In this document: piece by piece, positions 15,139-23,329 of the stretch
How positions within the stretch are numbered: the first letter of the stretch is position 1
Layout: each line of letters begins with the position of its first letter
DNA from: Nitrososphaerota archaeon
Lineage (GTDB): Archaea > Thermoproteota > Nitrososphaeria > Nitrososphaerales > Nitrosopumilaceae
Assembly (NCBI GenBank): GCA_027315065.1
Contig: DAHUYT010000008.1
Span: 1 to 33,963 of the forward strand
DNA length: 33,963 nt
Direction of reading: 5' to 3'
Translations under genes and position numbers: made by a program
The notes under the pieces: model-generated
What the model saw: the letters and a program-made list of their open reading frames with translations, nothing else
Told to the model about the DNA's origin: nothing
Databases searched by the model: none

Positions 15139-15369
15139 TCACTTTGGCGGAGGAGATATGATAACCACGTTATCTCCTCTAACTACTATGGTTCCTAGAC
15201 TTTTTGTCTCTCCTTCAGAAGGGATCTCTTCTGAAGAATCAAGTAGCAGGTTCATGTGCTGATCAAAGCCATGTAGGTTCCCTCTTATCACTTTGCCCCC
15301 TTTGAGCTTGATAAGAACAACCTTGTTGAGGCTTTCATCAAGTACTTTTACTGCCATATCTACTGACAT
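15139..15369 (-). CDS. LSm/Sm-like archaeal RNA-binding protein
   Basis: The 76-residue protein has both Sm motifs: Sm1 with [24 protein letters not shown] (an Asp-x-x-x-Asn close) and Sm2 with [16 protein letters not shown] (RGDNV for RG-x-N-V). These proteins form heptameric or hexameric rings that bind U-rich RNA. It sits directly before L37e, a conserved archaeal linkage. ATG at 15369 is the start; the creatininase-family gene ends 37 nt upstream. Confidence 0.95.
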   Translation of the reverse strand: MSVDMAVKVLDESLNKVVLIKLKGGKVIRGNLHGFDQHMNLLLDSSEEIPSEGETKSLGTIVVRGDNVVIISPPPK

Positions 15370-15406
15370 TTATTTCACTTATTACCCACTCTATCGAGGG
15401 TATATA

Positions 15407-16141
15407 TTAAAATTTCATTGGTGTAATTTTCGGCTTTCTTCGGTAAGGCAAGTTTGACTCTCTTATGATGGCTGTAATGATCTCGTCTAGGATCTTCCTT
15501 CCATCTCTTGCAGTAGCTCGAGTTGGATCTCCCCAGACGCCATTTCCTGTCGCTGTAATAAAGGACTTGCTTGCTATCTTGCTCAATCTGTGTATCTCCT
15601 TTTTTGACAACCCGTCTTCGACCAATCCTTTTTTTGCCTTGTTCATTTCAACTTGCTTTGATATGGCACGCATAATTGATGTCTCTACAAATCCAGCATG
15701 ATCAAACCTTCTCTTCATAAAATTCCAATAAGAATAGATAAGAATTCTTGGCCTTGGGCCTTGCATTCTGGCAATTTTGGTTGGTATGTCCTTTAGAGCT
15801 TTCTGGTTGCCGTGATGGCCGTTAAGTATTATTATTGTCTTTATCTTATTTTTCAAAAGTGATATGCATATGTCGATTACATACTTTTGTAGTGTACCTG
15901 ATTTTATACTCAAGTTAAAGAAAGGATGATGCTCAAATGATACGCCATATTCAATGGAGGGCAGAAGAAGAAAGCCTGTTTTTTCTGATACCCTTTCTGC
16001 TATGAAAGACACAATGTCAGAATCCGTTGATACTGGTAAGTGCGGTCCATGCTGTTCAGTAGATCCTACTGGTATTATGGCAACAGGCTTCTTTCTTATT
16101 TTTCTGACAATATGCGAATTTGAAAGATTTCTTGCTATCAT
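15407..16141 (-). CDS. Creatininase-family amidohydrolase (ArfB-like)
   Basis: The 244-residue protein has the family signature IPVGSTEQHGPHLPVSTD (23-40), with Glu29, His31 and Asp40 as metal ligands, and ILNGHHGNQKA (105-115) near the active site. Archaeal members include ArfB, the deformylase of riboflavin and F420 synthesis (removing formate from a formamidopyrimidine), which fits an F420-using thaumarchaeon. The start ATG at 16141 overlaps the stop of purU by 4 nt, so the two are translationally coupled. Both would release formate, which supports the deformylase reading. Creatininase or MftE-type peptidase roles are alternatives. Confidence 0.75.
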   Translation of the reverse strand: MIARNLSNSHIVRKIRKKPVAIIPVGSTEQHGPHLPVSTDSDIVSFIAERVSEKTGFLLLPSIEYGVSFEHHPFFNLSIKSGTLQKYVIDICISLLKNKIKTIIILNGHHGNQKALKDIPTKIARMQGPRPRILIYSYWNFMKRRFDHAGFVETSIMRAISKQVEMNKAKKGLVEDGLSKKEIHRLSKIASKSFITATGNGVWGDPTRATARDGRKILDEIITAIIRESNLPYRRKPKITPMKF

Positions 16142-16995
16142 TTAGATCGTCTTGACTTGACATGTACCTTTCCCCAATATACTTCCAGTCTTCCATCCAA
16201 ATGCATCTTTACTGCCTCAAGAAGTGTTTGTGCCTCTAGTTTCTGGCCCTTTCTTTTCAGGGATTCCAGTGTCTCGCTTTCATCAATTGCAAAAGCATCT
16301 TGGAATATTATTGGTCCTTGATCCAAATCTTCAGTCACATAATGTGCAGTACAGCCTACTATCTTTGCACCCCGCTCATATGCCTGAACGTATGCAAAAG
16401 CTCCAGGAAATGCAGGTAGCAGTGAAGGATGTATGTTGATTATTCTATTTGGATATCTCCATACAAAGTTTGGAGAAAGTATCCTCATGTATCTTGCAAG
16501 AACTATCAAGTCAACATCGTATTTCTTTGAAATTGAAATTATCTTTTCTTCTGCACTGTTTTGTTCTTTTTCGTTAACAAGTACGAAGGGAATATTTGCC
16601 TTCTTGGCCAACTTTGATAATGTGTTTTCTGTACCGATAACTACAGCGATCTCGCCTCTTAGCTGGTTTTTTGCTCTGGCACGCAATATTGCTTCTAGGC
16701 AGTGAGACTCTTTTGTTACCAATACTGCAACTCTTTTTCTCTTTGAGGCCTCATAGTGAATATTGACTTCCATTCTCAGACTCTTTGCTAATTTTTCTGC
16801 TTCCTGATTGAATTTTACAATGTCAATTTTTTTGGTAAATGATGCTTCCAAGTACATGCCAAACAAGCTTTTAATCACATTTTGATTTATTTTCTCGATA
16901 TTTCCTCCATTTTGGAAAATAAAATTAGTAAAGCCTGCAACTACTCCCTCATGGTCTTTTCCAACTATTGTAATCTCTACGACTATTTTTTTCAT
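16138..16995 (-). CDS. purU: Formyltetrahydrofolate deformylase
   Basis: The 285-residue protein has an N-terminal ACT domain (about 3-80, with GKDHEGVVAGFTNFIFQNGG) and a C-terminal formyltransferase-fold domain (about 87-275). The catalytic triad is visible: Asn187 and His189 in IINIHPSLLPAFPG, and Asp225 in EDLDQGPI. This architecture is PurU, which hydrolyses 10-formyl-THF to THF and formate; the ACT domain may sense methionine or glycine. GART (PurN) lacks the ACT domain. It opens the minus-strand run; a TATA-like TATTTAAG lies about 35 nt upstream of the ATG. Confidence 0.9.
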   Translation of the reverse strand: MKKIVVEITIVGKDHEGVVAGFTNFIFQNGGNIEKINQNVIKSLFGMYLEASFTKKIDIVKFNQEAEKLAKSLRMEVNIHYEASKRKRVAVLVTKESHCLEAILRARAKNQLRGEIAVVIGTENTLSKLAKKANIPFVLVNEKEQNSAEEKIISISKKYDVDLIVLARYMRILSPNFVWRYPNRIINIHPSLLPAFPGAFAYVQAYERGAKIVGCTAHYVTEDLDQGPIIFQDAFAIDESETLESLKRKGQKLEAQTLLEAVKMHLDGRLEVYWGKVHVKSRRSK

Positions 16996-17147
16996 TTTGA
17001 TGGTATGTATTTCGCGCTTTATTAATGCTTAAATACCCTTTTGAAATATAGTGTATTATCAAATGCTAGTAGAACTAGATATCTCAATTCTGTAATGAGT
17101 GATTGAATGGAAGGAGATTTTTTAATTTTATACTCTGAGGAAAAATA

Positions 17148-17333
17148 ATGGATAGATCAAAAAATTCTAGCAAAAGCCGCGGTAGAGTAAATAGTTATGA
17201 TCATAACAATCCGGTGAAGACCTGTAGGGTTTGTTCTACTATTGGTGATTGGCATTGTTACGAGTGTTCAAATGACTTTTGCAGTATCCATTTTCACGGT
17301 CATAAAGAAATGCAACTTTGCATAATTCATTAA
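17148..17333 (+). CDS. 61-residue HIT-type zinc-finger-like protein
   Basis: Cys26-x2-Cys29, Cys37-x2-Cys40, Cys45, His48, His50, His52, Cys58 and His61 give two interleaved zinc sites, like the HIT or treble-clef zinc fingers of small archaeal proteins. The N-terminus is basic and Ser-rich (about 1-20). The ATG at 17148 has GAGGA about 7 nt upstream and TTTTATAC about 20-25 nt upstream. It lies 3 nt before the 3' end of the convergent tRNA-Leu gene. Its role is unknown. Confidence 0.65.
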   Translation: MDRSKNSSKSRGRVNSYDHNNPVKTCRVCSTIGDWHCYECSNDFCSIHFHGHKEMQLCIIH

Positions 17334-17336
17334 AAA

Positions 17337-17421
17337 TGCGGGAGGTGGGATTTGAACCCACGAACTCCTAAAAGACAGGGTCCTAAGCCCTGCGCCTTTG
17401 ACCAGGCTTGGCAACTCCCGC
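17337..17421 (-). tRNA. tRNA-Leu (anticodon TAG)
   Basis: The minus strand begins GCGGGAG and ends CTCCCGC plus discriminator A. The anticodon loop CTTAGGA has anticodon TAG. A long variable arm follows, as in class II tRNAs, and the T-arm is GTGGGTTCAAATCCCAC. It is divergent from the phosphoglucosamine mutase gene. Confidence 0.95.
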
Positions 17422-17467
17422 ATGCATCATGACTTTTAAGACAAATTTATCTATTGTTGAGGTACTA

Positions 17468-18814
17468 ATGGCAAGATTATTTGGCACTAATGGGATCAGA
17501 GGAGTCTTTGGAGAGAGTCTAACCTTAGACTTTGTATCCGATATTGCATCATCACTTGGAACTTTCTTCAGAAAAGGTCCAATACTTGTTGGATATGATG
17601 GCAGAGAGTCAAGCGTAATAATATCTAAAGTAGTATGTGCGTCTCTTAGCGCGATAGGTATTGATTCTTCTGTATGTGGTCTGGTGCCTACTCCATGTCT
17701 ACAGTTTGCCACCAAAAAACTAGGCTACAGTGGAGGAATAATGATAACTGCTTCACACAACCCGCCAGAGTATAACGGGTTAAAACCTACTGCAAGAGAT
17801 GGTGTTGAGATCTCAAGAGAAGATGAGCTCAAAGTCGAGAATATTTATTTTAAAAAAAGATGGAATACATCAAATAAACCCGGTTTAATTGGAAACGAAA
17901 CCCGATCTATTCGGACATATCTTGATGGAATCAAGTCTCAGGTAAATGTGAAGAAAATAAGATCTAGTAGATTCAAGGTTGCACTTGACTTGGGAAATGG
18001 TGCACAGGCAGTAACAGCTCCTCTTCTTTGTAAAGAGCTTGGGTGTGAGGTAATTACCATAAATGATAACATAGATGGCACATTTTCGGGGCGGGGCTCC
18101 GAGCCAACTCCACAAAACTTGAATAAATTATCCCAGGTCGTGGTAAAATCCAAAGCCGACTTTGGTATCGCATTTGATGGTGATGGTGATAGAAGCATCT
18201 TTTGTGATGATAGAGGAAAGATTCTCACAGGTGACAGATCAGCACTTCTCATATCTAGATTTCTTTTGAATAAATATCCACGATCAAAGGTTGTGACAAC
18301 ACTCAATTCCACTTTGGCAATTGAGACAATTGCAGCGCAAACCAAGTCCCAAGTGTTGAGGACAAGAGTGGGAAGTGTTGAAGTATCGCGTAAAATGGTT
18401 CATGAAAAGGCACTAATAGGATTTGAGGAAAATGGTGGGTTCATGTATGGAAAACATAACCAAGTCAGAGATGGTTCGATGACCCTGGTTTTGGTGCTTG
18501 ATCTATTGTCAAAAACTAACAATGTCCTGTCAGAGGAGATGAACATCTTACCCCTATCGTTTACTACAAAGGGCAAGATAGATTGTTCCATCGATAACTT
18601 TAAAAAAATACTTCAAGACCTGAAAAATGAACCATACAAAAAAGATCTTACTGATGGAATCAAGATTTTTCTTGATAAATCAAGTTGGGTCATGGTCAGG
18701 CTTAGCGGGACTGAACCAATAGCAAGAATATACGCTGAATCTGACACCGAAGATGATTTGGATGAAATTTTTGATAAATACATGTCAAAAATAAAGCAGG
18801 CAGCTGGCAGATAA
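17468..18814 (+). CDS. glmM: Phosphoglucosamine mutase / phosphohexomutase
   Basis: The 448-residue alpha-D-phosphohexomutase starts at ATG 17468, with GAGGT 5 nt upstream as Shine-Dalgarno; an upstream in-frame TTG would run through the tRNA and is rejected. Ser96 in MITASHNPPEYNG is the phosphorylated catalytic serine, DGDGDR is the magnesium loop, GFEENGGF is the sugar-binding loop and VRLSGTEPIARIY is the phosphate-binding loop. MARLFGTNGIRG is typical of archaeal GlmM. It makes glucosamine 1-phosphate for UDP-GlcNAc, used in N-glycans; phosphomannomutase activity is possible. Confidence 0.9.
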   Translation: MARLFGTNGIRGVFGESLTLDFVSDIASSLGTFFRKGPILVGYDGRESSVIISKVVCASLSAIGIDSSVCGLVPTPCLQFATKKLGYSGGIMITASHNPPEYNGLKPTARDGVEISREDELKVENIYFKKRWNTSNKPGLIGNETRSIRTYLDGIKSQVNVKKIRSSRFKVALDLGNGAQAVTAPLLCKELGCEVITINDNIDGTFSGRGSEPTPQNLNKLSQVVVKSKADFGIAFDGDGDRSIFCDDRGKILTGDRSALLISRFLLNKYPRSKVVTTLNSTLAIETIAAQTKSQVLRTRVGSVEVSRKMVHEKALIGFEENGGFMYGKHNQVRDGSMTLVLVLDLLSKTNNVLSEEMNILPLSFTTKGKIDCSIDNFKKILQDLKNEPYKKDLTDGIKIFLDKSSWVMVRLSGTEPIARIYAESDTEDDLDEIFDKYMSKIKQAAGR

Positions 18815-19346
18815 CATTGTTCGGATATAACCTGAATTTGTAATTACGCATATGAATGTCTCCATATGCAATTTTGATGCATACATCGTGGTCTGTCTGT
18901 TGTAGCAAAGAAATGTGATATATGCAAATTCGTGATTAGATCGGAAGTTTTGATTTATTGACTTGTCTACCTTCAACAAATGAGATTATGATATTTGAAA
19001 GAATAAAAAACTGGTAACTATAACATTACTTAGAGTCTTGCAAATTAGTATGATACGTACCAGATGATAGTTACTCTGTATAAAAATACGAAAAATAGTT
19101 ATTTTATACTAGTTTAGCACAAACTCCAAAAAATAAACTGCCAGAACCACAGAAAGGATCTAAGAGAGCACTATGTTGACTTTAATTTTCTGTAACTTCA
19201 AATGAAAATGCGCAGATATTCTTCTACTAATGATTCTTACTAGCACTTATATTCACTTGTAGTGCCATAGGATCAGAATTACTGTCTTTTACCGAGTTAA
19301 AATTATTGAAAACCAAATTAAATTGGAATATTTGGTAACCTTAACA
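18815..19346. other. AT-rich gap with inverted repeats
   Basis: No supported gene. GTAACTAT at 19014-19021 and ATAGTTAC at 19067-19074 form an 8-bp inverted repeat with a 45-nt loop. An AT-rich near-palindrome (TATAAAA ... TTTTATA) follows at about 19079-19109. A short open frame around 18875-18960 has CDICKFVIRSE, a possible fragment of a zinc finger, but no start. Confidence 0.4.
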
Positions 19347-19355
19347 CTTTTAAAA
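19347..19355 (+). promoter_or_regulatory. TATA box of the L7Ae translation operon
   Basis: CTTTTAAAA is centred 26 nt before an ATG at 19377 and about 54 nt before the L7Ae ATG at 19405. The transcript therefore probably starts at or next to 19377, leaving a leader of about 28 nt for L7Ae. Confidence 0.55.
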
Positions 19356-19376
19356 CCAATTGAAAGCACCCAAGGA

Positions 19377-19412
19377 ATGGAAATGATCCCAATGGGTGAT
19401 ACCTATGACTAA
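19377..19412 (+). other. Leaderless 11-codon upstream ORF overlapping L7Ae start
   Basis: An ATG at the predicted transcription start opens a frame of 11 codons ([11 protein letters not shown]) that ends with TAA at 19410-19412, inside the L7Ae start region. The overlap with L7Ae is 8 nt in another frame, and the L7Ae Shine-Dalgarno (GGGTGA, 19394-19399) lies within it. Translating it would clear the leader and end next to the L7Ae start, allowing coupled re-initiation. Its use is inference. Confidence 0.35.
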
Positions 19413-19791
19413 GGCTTATTACGTAAAGTTTCAAGTCCCAGCTGACCTAGTTAGCCCAATCTACGAAGCAGTGAGGGTTGCTCACCAGAGCGGTAAAGTA
19501 AAGAAAGGTACAAACGAAGTCACAAAGGCAATCGAGAGAGGAATAAGTAAACTCGTAGTTATAGCTGAGGATGTAGAACCACCAGAGGTAGTAGCACATC
19601 TGCCAATACTCTGTGAGGAACATAACCTACCGTATAGCTTTGTACCAAGCAGGCAAGAATTGGGCAAGGCATTAGGAATTGATGTCACCTCTGCAGCTGC
19701 CGCGATAATAGATTCAGGAGATGCTCAACATATAGTTGACCAAATTGTGGCATCGCTGGCGCAGATAAAAGGTGGTCAAGCTAGCAAATGA
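19405..19791 (+). CDS. rpl7ae: 50S ribosomal protein L7Ae
   Basis: A kink-turn RNA-binding protein of the ribosome, of C/D and H/ACA RNPs and of RNase [15 protein letters not shown] is the RNA-binding G-x-N-E-x-x-K motif, and [22 protein letters not shown] is also typical. Start ATG 19405 has Shine-Dalgarno GGTGA 5 nt upstream; a GTG 9 nt earlier in frame is less likely. It is the first gene of the operon and its stop overlaps the S28e ATG by 4 nt. Archaeal L7Ae is known to regulate its own mRNA in some species; I saw no clear kink-turn here. Confidence 0.95.
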   Translation: MTKAYYVKFQVPADLVSPIYEAVRVAHQSGKVKKGTNEVTKAIERGISKLVVIAEDVEPPEVVAHLPILCEEHNLPYSFVPSRQELGKALGIDVTSAAAAIIDSGDAQHIVDQIVASLAQIKGGQASK

Positions 19792-19994
19792 GCACTGAAA
19801 TACCTACTCCAGCCGAAGTAATACAAATTGTTGGCCGAACAGGCATTGCAGGAGAAGTTATACAAGTTAGAGTAAAAATATTGGATGGAAAAGATAAAGG
19901 GAGAATTCTGACAAGAAATGTAAAGGGTTCTGTTAGAATGTCAGACATACTCATGTTACGTGAAACAGAGCGTGAAGCAAGGAAGATAAAGTGA
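19788..19994 (+). CDS. rps28e: 30S ribosomal protein S28e
   Basis: The 68-residue OB-fold protein has the S28e pattern: [24 protein letters not shown], then [31 protein letters not shown] at the end. The length is normal for archaea. The ATGA overlap with L7Ae and the short gap to L24e show cotranslation. Confidence 0.95.
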   Translation: MSTEIPTPAEVIQIVGRTGIAGEVIQVRVKILDGKDKGRILTRNVKGSVRMSDILMLRETEREARKIK

Positions 19995-20001
19995 TTAGAA
20001 A

Positions 20002-20205
20002 TTGAGCGTTCTAGTTAAACCATGTAGTTTTTGCAACAGACCTGTAGCAAAGGGATCTGGTACCATGCTTGTAAAAAACGATGGTACCGTATTTTGGTTC
20101 TGTTCTTCTAAATGCAAAAAGAACATGCTTGTCCTCAAGCGTGATCCTAGGAGACTCAAGTGGACAAACAAATACGTCAAAGGTGGAATAAGGGTAAAAA
20201 AATAA
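20002..20205 (+). CDS. rpl24e: 50S ribosomal protein L24e
   Basis: A 67-residue treble-clef zinc protein: [17 protein letters not shown] gives the first CxxC and [11 protein letters not shown] the second CxxxC pair, then the DPRRLKWT motif. The start is TTG 20002; no upstream ATG exists in frame before the S28e stop. It precedes ndk by 1 nt. Confidence 0.95.
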   Translation: MSVLVKPCSFCNRPVAKGSGTMLVKNDGTVFWFCSSKCKKNMLVLKRDPRRLKWTNKYVKGGIRVKK

Positions 20206-20206
20206 A

Positions 20207-20608
20207 ATGACTGAACAGACATTATTTATAGTAAAACCTGACAGTGTAGAAAGAAAAATTGCAGGAAAAATTATCTCAAGATTTGAAAAGAAAGGTTTCA
20301 GCATCGTAAAACTAAAGATGTTTACTTTTACAAAACAGATGGCGGAGGAATTTTACTCAGTCCACCAATCAAAACCATTTTTTGGTGAGCTTGTTTCTTT
20401 CATTACATCAGGAAGAGTTGTTGCAGCAGTGATTGAAGGAAACAATGCTATAGCCACAACAAGACTCATGATAGGCTCTACCAAATCCTTTGAGGCTGCC
20501 CCGGGAACAATTAGGGGTGACTTTGGACTTGGAATATCAGATAACATAATTCATGCCTCCGATTCTAAGGAAAGTTTTGAAAAAGAGGCAGCTGTAATAT
20601 TCAAGTGA
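20207..20608 (+). CDS. ndk: Nucleoside diphosphate kinase
   Basis: Transfers phosphate from ATP to other nucleoside diphosphates through a phosphohistidine. [16 protein letters not shown] is the N-terminal signature and NIIHASDS contains the active-site His116; the [10 protein letters not shown] stretch is also typical. Length (133) is slightly below the usual 140-150. It lies between L24e and aIF5B in the conserved archaeal order. Confidence 0.95.
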   Translation: MTEQTLFIVKPDSVERKIAGKIISRFEKKGFSIVKLKMFTFTKQMAEEFYSVHQSKPFFGELVSFITSGRVVAAVIEGNNAIATTRLMIGSTKSFEAAPGTIRGDFGLGISDNIIHASDSKESFEKEAAVIFK

Positions 20609-20614
20609 AAGTGG

Positions 20615-22399
20615 TTGCAAATACGACAGCCAATAGTGGCAGTTCTAGGTCACGTAGACTCTGGTAAGACCTCGTTATTAGACAAGATAAGAGGTACGGG
20701 CGTCCAGGCCCGTGAAGCAGGCGGAATTACGCAACACATAGGAGCTAGTTTTCTTCCTACTGATGCAATAAAGAAAGTATGTGGGCCATTGTTTGCAAAA
20801 ATGGCAGGAGACAACCAAGAAATTCCTGGATTGTTAGTTATTGATACGCCAGGGCATGAAATTTTCACAAACCTGAGGGCACGTGGAGGCTCAGCCGCAG
20901 ACATTGCTATTTTGGTAGTGGATGTAAATCGAGGTTTTCAACCGCAAACCAATGAAAGCTTGAAGATATTGCAGAGCAGAAAGGTTCCATTTGTAATAGC
21001 CCTAAACAAGGTAGATATGGTTTCAGGCTGGAAAAAGAACCCCGCAACACGGTTTATCACTCAATCCATCAAAGAACAAGATCCTTTCGTACAAACTTCA
21101 CTCGATGAGCTTCTGTACAATGTTGTAGGAACATTATCTATACTTGGTTTTAATTCTGAGGCATTTTACAGAGTCAAGGATTTTGCAAAAGAAGTTTCAA
21201 TTGTTCCTGTTAGTGCTAGGTCAGGAGAGGGAATTCCAGAACTGCTAGCAGTTCTTGTAGGTCTTACTCAACAATACCTACAAAAGAAACTTGATCAGGC
21301 AGAGAAACCCACAAGGGGCATAGTTCTTGAAGTAAAAGAAGAGACCGGCCTTGGAGTAACCGCCAATATTATTTTGATTGATGGTAATCTTAAAAAGAGT
21401 GACTCGATAGTTCTTGCCAAAAGAGATTCTGTAGTAATTACAAAACCCAAGGCAATACTTTTACCAAAACCATTAGATGAAATGCGCGATCCAAGAGACA
21501 AATTCAGACCAGTAAACGAAGTCTATGCTGCTGCCGGAATAAAGATTGCGTCACCAGACTTGGAAGGCGTCTTACCTGGAAGCCCCGTTTATGCCTCTGC
21601 CAACGAATCAAAGATTGAAGAATTTAAAAAATTAATCGAGTCTGAAATGAAGTCAGTCTTTGTAAAGACTGACAAAAAGGGCGTGATTCTAAAATGTGAC
21701 ACTATTGGATCCCTTGAAGCTATCACTGACATGTTAAAACGACAAAATGTGCCAGTATCAATGGCTGACATAGGTCCAGTAACTAGGCGTGATGTTGTCG
21801 AGGCTCTTGCTATAAAAGAAAATGACAGGCATCTTGGAATAGTTATTGCATTTAACGTAAAAATTTTACAAGATGCCCAAGAAGAGGCGGAGGCAAACCA
21901 CATTAGAATTTTCCATGATCAAGTCATATACAGCTTGATTGATAATTACACGAACTGGGTTCAAGAGGATACGGCCAATGAAGAAAACGCCATATTTCAG
22001 GAACTGACTCCTATTTGTAAACTGACATTTCTGAAGGGATATATATTTAGAAAAAGCAACCCAGCTGTTTTTGGAGTCAGAGTAGATGTCGGTACACTCA
22101 AACAAAAAATTGCTATAATGAATGCAGATGGAAAAAAAATCGGCCTTGTTCACCAGCTTCAAGACAATGGAAAGAGCATAGATTCTGCCAAGAAAGGCCA
22201 AGAAGTAGCCATATCTATTCAAAATATCACTGTTGGAAGACAGGTTTCGGAAGAAGATGTTTTTTATTCATTGCCTCCATCTAGGGAAGCCAGACTTTTA
22301 CTCAAGCAATTTTCGCACAAGTTGAATCCAGAGGAATTCCAGACCTTGAAGAAAATAATAGAGCTTCAGAGAAAATTAAATTCCGTTTACAGCTACTGA
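20615..22399 (+). CDS. infB: Translation initiation factor aIF5B (IF2)
   Basis: A GTPase that promotes subunit joining and initiator tRNA positioning. The G domain is complete: GHVDSGKTSLLDKI (P-loop), GGITQHIGAS (switch I), DTPGHE (G3), NKVD (G4) and SARSGEG (G5). Domains II, III and IV follow; length (594) is normal for the archaeal protein, which lacks the long N-terminus of the eukaryotic one. Start is TTG 20615, giving QIRQPIVAVLGHVD. It ends the operon and overlaps the convergent thioredoxin gene by 7 nt. Confidence 0.96.
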   Translation: MQIRQPIVAVLGHVDSGKTSLLDKIRGTGVQAREAGGITQHIGASFLPTDAIKKVCGPLFAKMAGDNQEIPGLLVIDTPGHEIFTNLRARGGSAADIAILVVDVNRGFQPQTNESLKILQSRKVPFVIALNKVDMVSGWKKNPATRFITQSIKEQDPFVQTSLDELLYNVVGTLSILGFNSEAFYRVKDFAKEVSIVPVSARSGEGIPELLAVLVGLTQQYLQKKLDQAEKPTRGIVLEVKEETGLGVTANIILIDGNLKKSDSIVLAKRDSVVITKPKAILLPKPLDEMRDPRDKFRPVNEVYAAAGIKIASPDLEGVLPGSPVYASANESKIEEFKKLIESEMKSVFVKTDKKGVILKCDTIGSLEAITDMLKRQNVPVSMADIGPVTRRDVVEALAIKENDRHLGIVIAFNVKILQDAQEEAEANHIRIFHDQVIYSLIDNYTNWVQEDTANEENAIFQELTPICKLTFLKGYIFRKSNPAVFGVRVDVGTLKQKIAIMNADGKKIGLVHQLQDNGKSIDSAKKGQEVAISIQNITVGRQVSEEDVFYSLPPSREARLLLKQFSHKLNPEEFQTLKKIIELQRKLNSVYSY

Positions 22400-22776
22400 G
22401 AATATTTCTGGGCAAGCATGTGGAGGCCAGGCTCACCTACTGCCCCCACTGCTTTATCGACAAGTTTTCCTCCCTTGAAGACCAAGAATGTAGGTATTGC
22501 ATACACTTGGTATCTCTGGGAAATTCCTTGTGCCTCATCCACATTCACGCGAGCAAACTTGATGCCCTTGTATTTTTTTGCCATTCTTGTAAATATGGGC
22601 AACATAAACTGGCAAGGTCCACACCATGTGGCCCAAAAATCAACTATTACTGGAACATCGCTAGCTATTCCATTGTCAAAGCTTGCATCGTTTAATTCTA
22701 AAATCTCCTGTTCCTTGTGGGACGTCATATCGGCTAACTTTTTTTTCATTATTTTTTCTATTTCCTCGTCTACCAA
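22393..22776 (-). CDS. trx: Thioredoxin
   Basis: VDFWATWCGPCQFMLP carries the redox pair Cys52-Gly-Pro-Cys55, and YAIPTFLVFKGG carries the cis-proline. An N-terminal extension (about 1-25, Lys/Glu-rich) precedes the fold. The start TTG 22776 is supported by a TATA-like ATTAAATACT at about 22798-22807, 27 nt upstream; ATG 22749 is an alternative. A cytosolic protein-disulfide reductase; no reductase gene is adjacent. Confidence 0.92.
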   Translation of the reverse strand: MVDEEIEKIMKKKLADMTSHKEQEILELNDASFDNGIASDVPVIVDFWATWCGPCQFMLPIFTRMAKKYKGIKFARVNVDEAQGISQRYQVYAIPTFLVFKGGKLVDKAVGAVGEPGLHMLAQKYSQ

Positions 22777-22815
22777 CTTGATAAAATAAATTTGAATAGT
22801 ATTTAATAATTTGTA

Positions 22816-23232
22816 CTAGAGATCAAGAAGAAATCTCATTACAATCGGTTTTTCCAGTTTTATTTCCATGAGATGATAGGTGGGGGCTTTAATTTCTAAT
22901 TTAAAGTGGTGTTTTTCAAAATCAATCTCTTCTCCATTTATTGTTGCATTTAGAACATATTCTTGTGATTTAGTTATACGAACTTTGAAGCTGGCCCCAA
23001 TAAATCCATCTGTTATTGTAAGTATGATTATCTCCTCAAGCCAGCTATATAACAAGTTGTTTAGATCTCTTGCCTTTATCTCAATTTTTTTTTCCATTTT
23101 TTTTTCAACGGATTTGATATCAAAAATAGTGTTAACCACAGCTATTCCAGCTGTTTCAAAGGCTTCCTCCAATGTTTGTCCAGTTACCTCAATGAATGCA
23201 TCTGTCATGTGCTCTAGATAGTGATATGTCAA
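22816..23232 (-). CDS. Archease
   Basis: The 138-residue protein matches archease: YHYLEHMTDAFIEVTGQTLEEAFETA at the N-terminus, LLYSWLEEII in the middle and a C-terminus ending in RFLLDL. Archease activates the RNA ligase RtcB, used in tRNA splicing and repair; rtcB is not in this window. Start is TTG 23232. It has a short gap of 39 nt to thioredoxin on the same strand. Confidence 0.9.
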   Translation of the reverse strand: MTYHYLEHMTDAFIEVTGQTLEEAFETAGIAVVNTIFDIKSVEKKMEKKIEIKARDLNNLLYSWLEEIIILTITDGFIGASFKVRITKSQEYVLNATINGEEIDFEKHHFKLEIKAPTYHLMEIKLEKPIVMRFLLDL

Positions 23233-23329
23233 GATAGATCTTTGATGGATTTCATTTGTATTATTAGTTTATCACAATTGTAATTTCATAAAATCAGAAG
23301 GTCTAAATGCATTGGAACAAAAGTGAGTC

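Noticed and set aside
17408-17467. Upstream start for the phosphoglucosamine mutase
   Set aside because: It would overlap tRNA-Leu; ATG 17468 has a Shine-Dalgarno sequence and matches the family N-terminus.
18875-18960. Zinc-finger-like frame with CDICKF
   Set aside because: One CxxC only, no start codon and no second ligand pair; too short to support.
19384-19407. Kink-turn in the L7Ae leader for autoregulation
   Set aside because: A small CCC/GGG hairpin is present, but the three-nucleotide bulge and tandem G-A pairs cannot be placed.
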